From positions 1 to 64,000 of the forward strand of contig VHDF01000013.1 in assembly GCA_016871495.1 (NCBI GenBank): a stretch of 64,000 nt of DNA, given 5' to 3'. Below, piece by piece: positions 7,581 through 14,786 of the stretch. Numbering within the stretch: the stretch's first letter is position 1; the number at the start of each line of letters is the position of its first letter. Both the position numbers and the translations under genes were made by a program. This DNA is from Verrucomicrobiota bacterium. Its GTDB lineage: Bacteria > Verrucomicrobiota > Verrucomicrobiia > Limisphaerales > VHDF01. The notes beneath the pieces were generated by a model. That model did no database searches. It saw only the letters and a list, made by a program, of their open reading frames with translations, and was not told the origin of the DNA.

Positions 7581-9485
7581 TCACCACCAGAAAAAGAGGC
7601 GCAAGAAATCGGCGGTCCGATGCGTCAGGATCCACCACAGGGTCCGCTTTTCCACGTTGATCTTGCACACCCCGCTCATGCCCGGACGCCACCATGGCTC
7701 GATTCTGCCGGCGAGCTCGCATCGCACCACGAAGACGTTCTTGCCCTCCTTCGGGAGCGCTGCCGGCTCGATGCGCTGAATGCGAATCGGGAACTTCAAT
7801 TTCGGCTGCGTGACAAATGCAATCTCCCCGGTGGACTTCTCGAGAATCTCATGCACGTCGTTCTCCTCGATTTCCGCCTCCACATAGATCGGATTCAATT
7901 TGGCCAACCGGAAAAGCGGATCGCCCAGCTTCACGGGCGACCCCAGCCTTTGCCGCAAGTCTCCCTCCACCACGATGCTGTCAAAAGGAGCGCGCAGCTC
8001 GGCTTGACGCAGCCGGAATCGAAGGATTTCCAATCGCTTCTGCGCCTGCTCGGCGAGCGCCTGGTTGATTCGCATGTCGGCCAGGCCAACCACCCGCCCG
8101 GCTGCTCGAAGACGCTCCGCGTCCGCCCGCGCCTTTTCCGCTTCCCGCAGATACCGGTTGACCTCAGCCACCGCGTTCGCTTCCTCCAACTCGAGATCCG
8201 AAGTGTCGAGTTTCAACAAAACCGCGTTGCTCGATACGACATCGCCGGGTCGCGTGGTCGATTGCGAGATGTATCCGTCAAAGGGCGAAGTCAGAAACGC
8301 TACATCTCCACTCCGCAGGATAAAACTCCCTTCCGCCCTGTAGTTAAAAATCGGCAGGAAAAGCACGACCAACCCCGCGGCGCCCGCCAGCACACCGAGC
8401 TTGGCCCAGGTCTTCTCCGGACCGAGCAAGCCTGCCAACGCTTCCCTCCCCGCCGCCGCCCAGCGCGAGCCAAACCACCGGTCCACCCTCTTCAATTCCA
8501 TCAATCGTGCCGACGTTTGATCCGCCGCCAGCCTCAACTGTTCCAGCTCCGCTTCCGTAAAGGCCCCTTCTGCGCGCTCGCATGTCAGCACCGCCACGGG
8601 TTTCCCTCCCCCGCGAAGCGGAACCGAACAGAGATTCGAAGCCGATTGATCGCGAGAATACTGGGCGTGCTCACGCGCCACCAATTTCGAACTCTCCGGC
8701 GCCGGCCACACAATTTCGTCATCCTGATCGAGCGACTCCTCCATCAACACCTCGATGGCCTTCACCGCCGCCATGTGCTTGTCGAATCGATCCACCCGGC
8801 TGATGGCTTGCAGCCTGACGTAGCCCCCGTCAAGCCAGCCCAGGGTCACTCGTTCGCAGCGGAACCGCGTAGCCAAAGCGTTGCACAAGGACAGCGCCGC
8901 CGACAAAAAACGCTTTTCTTGATTGACCTGAACCAGCGTGTCTAGGACCGAGGCAAACCTTTCAGCCTCCTGCCGCGAAGCCTCGATTTCCCGCTGTTGC
9001 CGGTACGCAGCCGGCACATCCGCTACCAGCCGCAAACGCGCCAATGACTCCCGGGCCTGCTCAACAGCGGTCTGCTCGACCAGGCAGGCCACCACACAGT
9101 GCTCCCGAGCCCCAGCCGGAAGCGGAACCAAGGCGGCCACCGAAAAATCTGTGGCCAATTCCAAGGACCCGGACAGAGGTAGAAGCGCCTGCCCTTGTGT
9201 CACCGTTTCCTCCAGCGTTTTGCCCATCGAGCGCAAAAACAATTGCACCGCCGGACTGGCGTGGCCCTGCCCGGATGCCGACCATTCAGCCAGCTTCTTC
9301 AGCCGGTCCGGCTGCGCCGCGTCGCGCAACAATAAATAACCCCGCGTGGCCCCGGTGATCTTGGCCGCGGCGGACAGATAACCGGCCCAAAACTCCCCGG
9401 CGGGCCCGGTCAATTGCCTCATCCGTACCATTTCCCTCAGGCCATCCTCCAAGGCCTGAGCCCATCCCTCGCGCACGGTAAGCAT
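7581..9485 (-). CDS. GAF-domain / HlyD-type membrane fusion adaptor
   Basis: The protein has 634 residues. The first 330 or so are cytoplasmic and contain two GAF-like segments (about 30-150 and 175-330, the second with RCERVTLGWLDGGYVRLQAIS and SNLCSVPLRGGGKPVAVLTCERAEGAFTEAELEQLR). One membrane span follows at about 362-380. Then comes an HlyD/AcrA-type periplasmic adaptor: SPFDGYISQSTTRPGDVVSSNAVLLKLDTSDLELE, a coiled-coil hairpin, LRAPFDSIVVEGDLRQRLGSPVKLGDPLFRLAKL and a beta-barrel. GAF domains sense small ligands, so adaptor activity may be gated from the cytoplasm. The gene lies 16 bases before the M50 gene and two bases after the small HlyD gene, on the same strand. Confidence 0.85.
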   Translation of the reverse strand: MLTVREGWAQALEDGLREMVRMRQLTGPAGEFWAGYLSAAAKITGATRGYLLLRDAAQPDRLKKLAEWSASGQGHASPAVQLFLRSMGKTLEETVTQGQALLPLSGSLELATDFSVAALVPLPAGAREHCVVACLVEQTAVEQARESLARLRLVADVPAAYRQQREIEASRQEAERFASVLDTLVQVNQEKRFLSAALSLCNALATRFRCERVTLGWLDGGYVRLQAISRVDRFDKHMAAVKAIEVLMEESLDQDDEIVWPAPESSKLVAREHAQYSRDQSASNLCSVPLRGGGKPVAVLTCERAEGAFTEAELEQLRLAADQTSARLMELKRVDRWFGSRWAAAGREALAGLLGPEKTWAKLGVLAGAAGLVVLFLPIFNYRAEGSFILRSGDVAFLTSPFDGYISQSTTRPGDVVSSNAVLLKLDTSDLELEEANAVAEVNRYLREAEKARADAERLRAAGRVVGLADMRINQALAEQAQKRLEILRFRLRQAELRAPFDSIVVEGDLRQRLGSPVKLGDPLFRLAKLNPIYVEAEIEENDVHEILEKSTGEIAFVTQPKLKFPIRIQRIEPAALPKEGKNVFVVRCELAGRIEPWWRPGMSGVCKINVEKRTLWWILTHRTADFLRLFFWW

Positions 9486-9487
9486 GA

Positions 9488-10276
9488 CTATTCCTGAAAC
9501 CTCATTTTTCCGGCGACCCCCGGACGCACCGTCCCGGACGGATTGGCAAAGAGCACTTTCACTTTCATCAACCCGCTGGCTGGATCAGCAATCGGAGAAA
9601 CGAACACAACTTTCCCACGCGTTTTGTGCGGCTCGCCCCCTTCGCCAATCTCCAACTCGACCTCCTGCTCCACTCGCAAGGCACGGCCGAAACGCGCCTC
9701 CACATTGCAAACGAAATAGCATTGGCGCGTGTCCACCAGCCGAATCACAGCCTGCTGCGCCTGGCAGGCTTCGCCCGGCTGCAGGAAAACCTCGGCGATG
9801 GTCCCTTCGAAAGGAGCCCGGACCACACGCCGTCGCAATTGTTCCTCCGCCAGCTCGTGTTCCACTTTAGCCACTTCGTATTCCAGCAAACGACGCTCAA
9901 CATCGACCTTTGGCGTGGAGCTGTCGGGTTTCTCGAACAACGCCTTGGTGACCTCGTACTCCGCCTTGCTCTGGGCATGCACCGCCTTGCGCCGCATCAC
10001 CTCCAATTCTTCCAGCCGTCGATCGAGTTCCACCAACACGTCGCCCTGCCGCACTTTGTCTCCTTCCTTCACCTTCCGCAGGGCCAGCACCCCGGGCACC
10101 GGACTGCTCAAAGTCGCGTCCAAAATCGATTCGGTAATGCCCGTGGCGGAGTGGGCCGCCGCCCATGCCGACCCCGCGGCGATCACCACCAACAACAGGA
10201 CGACACGCCACCAGACGGCCTCGCGTCGAGTCACCGCAGCACGGCCAGAGCTCACCGCAAAATCAAGTCTGTTCAT
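9488..10276 (-). CDS. HlyD/RND-type periplasmic adaptor subunit
   Basis: This is a short membrane fusion protein of 262 residues. It has one N-terminal transmembrane anchor (about residues 22-42), then a lipoyl half-motif (SPVPGVLALRKVKEGDKVRQGDVLVELDRR), a predicted coiled-coil hairpin (EELEVMRRKAVHAQ...EHELAEEQL), the returning lipoyl half (VRAPFEGTIAEVFLQPGEACQAQQAVIRLVDTR) and a beta-barrel ending GTVRPGVAGKMRFQE. Such adaptors bridge an inner-membrane transporter and an outer-membrane channel. Neither an ABC nor an RND pump is encoded beside it, so its inner-membrane partner is presumably in this operon. It is the promoter-proximal gene of the block. Confidence 0.88.
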   Translation of the reverse strand: MNRLDFAVSSGRAAVTRREAVWWRVVLLLVVIAAGSAWAAAHSATGITESILDATLSSPVPGVLALRKVKEGDKVRQGDVLVELDRRLEELEVMRRKAVHAQSKAEYEVTKALFEKPDSSTPKVDVERRLLEYEVAKVEHELAEEQLRRRVVRAPFEGTIAEVFLQPGEACQAQQAVIRLVDTRQCYFVCNVEARFGRALRVEQEVELEIGEGGEPHKTRGKVVFVSPIADPASGLMKVKVLFANPSGTVRPGVAGKMRFQE

Positions 10277-10357
10277 GATTCACTCCAAGCGCAAAGTCCT
10301 CAATATTGACGATTCTCCATGAAAAAGCGAGCTTTCCCGAAAACCCGCATATTTCAC

Positions 10358-10491
10358 CGGTGCATCCCGATGTTGCCGGTGATGCAGGTAAGGCGCGTCC
10401 GTCCCGGCGCCCCGCCGGAGCATGATGTTTTGCATCGAGTGGGCGGCGGGCTGGGACAGGCCCGCCCTACCAACAACATCGGGATACACGG
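10358..10491 (+). mobile_element. Family A MITE-like palindromic element, copy 1
   Basis: A 134-bp non-coding element with terminal inverted repeats: left CGGTGCATCCCGATGTTG, right (reverse complement) CCGTGTATCCCGATGTTG. Inside, a second inverted repeat (about 28 bp, GGTAAGGCGCGTCCGTCCC against GGTAGGGCGGGCCTGTCCC) makes the whole element one long imperfect hairpin. It is flanked by a perfect 9-bp direct repeat ATATTTCAC (10349-10357 and 10492-10500), the mark of transposition. It has no coding potential and must be mobilised in trans. It lies between the divergent HlyD operon and the phosphatase gene, where it could disturb a promoter. Confidence 0.9.
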
Positions 10492-10502
10492 ATATTTCAC
10501 AA

Positions 10503-10720
10503 CGGTGTATCCAGAGGTTTTTGGTGACCACGTTGTCATGGTCACGCAGACAGCCCTGTCTGCTTTAGCGCAGGCTGCCCAGCCGGCGGGGCGACGAAGG
10601 GAACCCGGCGCGTGGAGAACACGGAAGGGCCTCGTTCTTCACCCGCCGGGCCGACGGGCCGTCGGCGATACGGCAGGCTGGCAGCCTGCGCCAGACGACA
10701 GACAACCTCTGGATGCACCG
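10503..10720 (+). mobile_element. Family B palindromic element, full-length copy
   Basis: A 218-bp element with inverted ends: left CGGTGTATCCAGAGGTT, right (reverse complement) CGGTGCATCCAGAGGTT. The left part carries two strong nested hairpins, GTGACCA/TGGTCAC (10524-10530 with 10539-10545) and GCAGACA/TGTCTGC (10546-10552 with 10557-10563). Further in, GCGCAGGCTGCC recurs inverted near the right end, so the arms can pair over most of their length. The first ten bases match family A (CGGTGYATCC). I see no flanking direct repeat. It starts two bases after the right target duplication of family A copy 1. With that copy it fills most of the gap 10277-10786, which contains no convincing gene. 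Confidence 0.75.
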
Positions 10721-10786
10721 AACGACTGAGAAGTCTCCACCGCAAGCTTGCCCTCTCTTCCGGTTTGCCATCATGCTTGAATCTCG

Positions 10787-13675
10787 ATGGACCACCGATC
10801 GAGACGCACTGATTTTGCCATCCCCTGGATGCTGCTTCTCCTCTTGTCCTCCACCCCCCTTGAGGCCGAAGACATCAGCCTGATCCGTATCGGAGAGCCA
10901 TGGCGCTTCATCGAGGCTACCCAGCGCACGGAGGACTGGATCCAACCCGGATTTGATGACGTGTCCTGGACCGAAGGCCGGTCTGGATTCAGCCTGGGCT
11001 ATGGGTCCTACGACGAAGCCACCACCCTGCCTTTTACCCTCGGTCTGACTTACCGTTTCCGAAAACGTTTCCAGGTCGAGAACCTGGCGTCCATTCAGTG
11101 GCTCATCCTCCGCCTTGATTATCGGGATGGGCTGGTCGCTTATTTGAACGGGAAGGAATTCCTCAGACGGGGCCTTCAAGGAGTGTCAGGCACCCCGGTC
11201 GCGCCGGAAACCGCGGCGCTTTCCAGGATCCGGGCGGGCGCCGAAGACATCGATATTTCCGAGTTCAAGAAACTGCTGGTCGCGGGCGAGAATATTCTAG
11301 CCATTCAGGTGCATGGCTGGACCTCGGGGGCTTACGGTCTTGCCCTCGCCCCTGAACTTCTCGCCAACTTCAACCGGGGCCCCTTCCTCCAAAGCGCCAC
11401 GGAAAGCTCCATCAAAGTGGTGTGGAGGACACCCAAACCCACGGAAGGTTTCGTCGTTCATGGCCCCACCTCGGCCGGTCCCTGGACCACGAACCATTCC
11501 GCCATGGCCACAGAACACGCCGTCCTGGTCCCGGGTCTGAACCCCGGCGAACTCCGCCATTACCGCATCGAATCCCGCAGTTCCGATGGTGCCCACGCCG
11601 TGTCCGCCTTGTCCACGTTCAAGACCGCCAAAGCCTCCGGAGATTTTCGGCTCGCGGTCATCGGGGACAGCGGCGTCGGGTCGCTGGCGCAATTGCGGGT
11701 CGCCGACCTGCTGCGCGCGGGTCAACCGGACATCGTCCTCCACACCGGAGACATCATTTACCCCGACTTCCATTTCACGAGAGCCGATCTCCGCTGTTTG
11801 AGCGTGTATGGCCGCCACATGCGCACCACGCCCTACTATTTTGCCATCGGCAATCACGATCTCTACTCGGGGCCCCAGCATTTCCGCGACACGTTTCATT
11901 TCCCCACCAACTCGGTGTTCGGCAATGAGGACTTTTATTCTTTCGACCACGCGGATCTCCATGTGGCCGTGGTTCTGGTCCCCTATTTCAGCCAATACGC
12001 GCCCACTCCCGGCGACCCTCAACACCGCTGGCTGGAGCAGGACCTGGCGGCGTCGAAGAAGCCATGGAAGATCATCATCATGCATCATCCAATGATGACG
12101 TCCAGCGCCCATCGATTTGACGACTACAATTTCAACCGGGTGCCGGATCGCGATGAAACGCGGGATTACATTCTCCCCCTCGCCACTCGCTACGGAGTCC
12201 AACTTGTGTTCAGCGGGCACGATCATGTCTTTGAACGATTCAATCCGACTCGAGGGGTCCACGCCTTCGTCACGGGGGGAGGCGGGGTTTACCTCTATGG
12301 ATTGACCAGCCCTGACGCCGCCAGCGCCCAGCTCTACATCACGCATCACGCCATCTTTGTCACCGCCACCAACCAGGTCATGCGAGTGCGCGGCATCGAC
12401 TCGTTCCAACGCGAATTCGACTACTCGATCATCGGGCGCGAGGCTCCCGCTCCGCAAACCTTCCTCGCCACCCGGGAAACCATCGGCATGGAAACCGGCC
12501 CCGCCAATGACGACGATGGCAATATCCGCGGCCAGAGTTTTGGTTTCCGGGGATCCGCCATCCCGGCCAAGGCCGGCCAGGAGTCTAATCTCGGCGAACT
12601 CCGAGTCAGCCATGACGGCTCCCATCTTTTCCTCGGCCTCTCCAGCGTCATGCTCTATCCGCACCAGGAAATCTGCTTGTTCCTGCAACACTCCCGAGTT
12701 CCCGGCGTCCCTTCGCTCGCGGGACTGGGCAACGGCAAACCCGACCCCTTTTCCGAAGGCGCCGATGCTTTGGATTTTCTCGAGGAACTCCGGTTCGAAG
12801 ATTTCGCTCCGTCGCTCGCGCTGGTGCTGGGCGACGAGTTCGCGGACTCCACGCTGAAGGAGTTTCAACGCCCCGACATGAATTTGCCCGGCGGCCAGGG
12901 CGCTTTTCTCCTCAAAGCCGGCTTTCCGTCGGTTTCCGAAGTGAGCATTCAACAATTCAATCGTTCACCTCAGTCAGGCACGGTCACGTACGAGCGCAAT
13001 GCGGACTTCATCAAGGTCGCCATCCCTCTCACCCTGTTCGGCGGCATCCATTTCGGTGACGAGGTGAAGGTTGCCGCGGTGGTGGCATCGGAACCCCCCG
13101 AGGCGTTGACTCGTCCCCCGGCGCGAGTATTGGACACGGGATTCCACGGTCATTCCCTCCGGACGAACGCCACCGGCCAAATGCTGATCAAACCGCTGAC
13201 GGTCGCTCTGGCCCCGGATCGCGACGATCCTGACGACGATGGTTTGCGCAACGAGGATGAGTTATTGCACGACACGAATCCCAACGTGGCCGATAGTGAC
13301 GGCGACGGCTTGCCGGATGGATGGGAAGTCCGTTACGGGAGCAACCCTCTCGTTGCAGACGCTCATCTCGATCCCGACCTGGATTCGATGTCCAACTGGG
13401 CCGAATTCCGCGCCGGCACCGACCCTCGTTCAGGTGCCTCCAGATTGACCTTGTCCGCCACCCTGCTCCCCACAGGCTTGGAGCTTCGATGGACAGGCGC
13501 GCCCGGACGCTCCTACATTCTCCAGGAAGCGTTGACTCCGGCGGGTCCTTACACCGATCTCCTGTTTTCCGGATTCCCACGACTCTCTCAAGGCGGCGAG
13601 GAAATCGTCCGGATCATCGTCCCGCAAGGATTTGGACGGACGATTCGATTCCTTCGTCTGCGTATGACGCCGTAG
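10787..13675 (+). CDS. Secreted metallophosphoesterase with C-terminal type-3 calcium repeats
   Basis: This exported protein has 962 residues and a signal peptide (AIPWMLLLLLSSTPLEAE). Order: a jelly-roll-like N-terminal region (about 30-190), a purple-acid-phosphatase-like fibronectin domain (GPFLQSATESSIKVVWRTP), then a calcineurin-type phosphoesterase with all metal motifs (VIGDSGVG, HTGDIIYP, GNHDLY, IMHHPMM, SGHDHVFERF). A further beta domain follows, then thrombospondin type-3-like repeats DRDDPDDDGLRNEDELLHDTNPNVADSDGDGLPDGWE and a final beta domain. The likely role is extracellular phosphate-ester hydrolysis; the substrate is unknown. It is divergent from the SecA/M50/HlyD block, and the phosphatase and its Asp-rich repeats would work outside the cytoplasm. 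Confidence 0.88.
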   Translation: MDHRSRRTDFAIPWMLLLLLSSTPLEAEDISLIRIGEPWRFIEATQRTEDWIQPGFDDVSWTEGRSGFSLGYGSYDEATTLPFTLGLTYRFRKRFQVENLASIQWLILRLDYRDGLVAYLNGKEFLRRGLQGVSGTPVAPETAALSRIRAGAEDIDISEFKKLLVAGENILAIQVHGWTSGAYGLALAPELLANFNRGPFLQSATESSIKVVWRTPKPTEGFVVHGPTSAGPWTTNHSAMATEHAVLVPGLNPGELRHYRIESRSSDGAHAVSALSTFKTAKASGDFRLAVIGDSGVGSLAQLRVADLLRAGQPDIVLHTGDIIYPDFHFTRADLRCLSVYGRHMRTTPYYFAIGNHDLYSGPQHFRDTFHFPTNSVFGNEDFYSFDHADLHVAVVLVPYFSQYAPTPGDPQHRWLEQDLAASKKPWKIIIMHHPMMTSSAHRFDDYNFNRVPDRDETRDYILPLATRYGVQLVFSGHDHVFERFNPTRGVHAFVTGGGGVYLYGLTSPDAASAQLYITHHAIFVTATNQVMRVRGIDSFQREFDYSIIGREAPAPQTFLATRETIGMETGPANDDDGNIRGQSFGFRGSAIPAKAGQESNLGELRVSHDGSHLFLGLSSVMLYPHQEICLFLQHSRVPGVPSLAGLGNGKPDPFSEGADALDFLEELRFEDFAPSLALVLGDEFADSTLKEFQRPDMNLPGGQGAFLLKAGFPSVSEVSIQQFNRSPQSGTVTYERNADFIKVAIPLTLFGGIHFGDEVKVAAVVASEPPEALTRPPARVLDTGFHGHSLRTNATGQMLIKPLTVALAPDRDDPDDDGLRNEDELLHDTNPNVADSDGDGLPDGWEVRYGSNPLVADAHLDPDLDSMSNWAEFRAGTDPRSGASRLTLSATLLPTGLELRWTGAPGRSYILQEALTPAGPYTDLLFSGFPRLSQGGEEIVRIIVPQGFGRTIRFLRLRMTP

Positions 13676-13700
13676 GAACAATGCCCCTGTTGCACGGTTC

Positions 13701-14747
13701 TTAAGGCCGGCGAGAGCGTCCGGAGGCCACGGTCCGCGAGTCGAACAACGGTCCCCGGGCTTGGAACGGCTTGCCTCCGAGTTCGACATAGACTTTCTCC
13801 ACCTGGGCCGAAAAGAAGCTTCCCACGTAACGTTCGATGCGGGGATTCGATTTCAGACGAGCCTTGATCGCATCGACCGAGCTCTTGACCTCGTCGGCGG
13901 ACTTCCCGGCGTCCACCAGTTGTTTCACCTCGGCCCGAAGTTGGACGAAATACCGGTGCTGATCCTCCAAGACTTCAGGTCCGCCCACCGGGCCATGCCC
14001 CGGGCAGATCGTCTTGGCTCCCAATTTCATGGCCGCTTCCAGGGTCTGGATCCACTGTCCGATATCGCCGTCGCCAGTGAAGTTGTACGGGCCATTCACG
14101 CAGGCATCACCCGTGAAGAGAATTTTTTCCTTGGGCAGCCAGGCAAATCCGTCGCCGCGCGTGTGCGCCATGCCGAGGTGCAATAATTCGACCCTCTTCT
14201 TGCCATCGTCGAAGATCATTTCTTTTCGAAAGAGCAGCGTCGGCGGCTTGAGCTTGGACGCGGCCACATCGGCGCGTCCCTTGGCCGCCTCTTCCCAGCG
14301 GCCGGGCGCTCCGCCGTAGTAACCGGTTTCGTACTTTTTCATCTCCTCCACCACGCCCTCATGCGCGACGGGAATGGCGCCAGCCTCCACCCACACTTGA
14401 TTGCCGTAGGCGTGGTCCCCGTGGTGATGGGTGTCGAAGGCAAATCGAATGGGTTTGTCGGAGGTTTCCTTGATCTTGGGAATGACGGCTTTGGCGCCGG
14501 AAGGAAAATTGCCGTCCACGACCAGCACGTAATCGTCGAAAACGATCCATCCGTTGTTGCAGTGCCCAAACCGGCCCAGGTCGCCCTCGTGAAAATAGAT
14601 GCCGGGCTGGACTTGCTCCACCTTTCCCACTTCCGCCACCGCCAGGGCGGCGCTGACGAAGGCCGCCAGCATCAGACCGACCGGACGGCGGAATGCGTCG
14701 ATTTGGGCACTCACAGAGAAGGCTGGAGATCGTGAAGAATAGTTCAT
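13701..14747 (-). CDS. Secreted metallo-beta-lactamase-fold hydrolase
   Basis: The protein has 348 residues from the ATG at 14745-14747. An N-terminal hydrophobic signal (RRPVGLMLAAFVSAALAVAE) precedes an MBL fold with THHHGDHAYGN (zinc ligands), LHLGMAHTRGDGFAWLP, LFTGDACVNG and CPGHGPVGG. The GIYFHEGDLGRFGHCNNGWIVFDDYVLVVDGNF start is typical of the quinoprotein-relay/SoxH-like MBL group. A helical C-terminal tail follows. The open frame continues 157 codons upstream, but those residues are low-complexity and antisense to the next gene, so the shorter form is correct. The substrate is unknown. It converges with the phosphatase gene. Confidence 0.85.
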   Translation of the reverse strand: MNYSSRSPAFSVSAQIDAFRRPVGLMLAAFVSAALAVAEVGKVEQVQPGIYFHEGDLGRFGHCNNGWIVFDDYVLVVDGNFPSGAKAVIPKIKETSDKPIRFAFDTHHHGDHAYGNQVWVEAGAIPVAHEGVVEEMKKYETGYYGGAPGRWEEAAKGRADVAASKLKPPTLLFRKEMIFDDGKKRVELLHLGMAHTRGDGFAWLPKEKILFTGDACVNGPYNFTGDGDIGQWIQTLEAAMKLGAKTICPGHGPVGGPEVLEDQHRYFVQLRAEVKQLVDAGKSADEVKSSVDAIKARLKSNPRIERYVGSFFSAQVEKVYVELGGKPFQARGPLFDSRTVASGRSRRP

Positions 14748-14786
14748 GGCAAATGAAGGTTGGGATCGCTGAACGGGGAAACTACC

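Noticed and set aside
7506-8945. A 479-codon plus-strand open frame
   Set aside because: Antisense to the GAF-HlyD gene and start of the M50 gene; composition is typical of a GC-rich shadow frame.
10565-11179. A 204-codon minus-strand open frame over family B
   Set aside because: Half of it is translated repeat and half is antisense to the phosphatase gene.
11297-12955. A 552-codon minus-strand open frame
   Set aside because: Antisense to the metallophosphoesterase, which carries all metal motifs in order.
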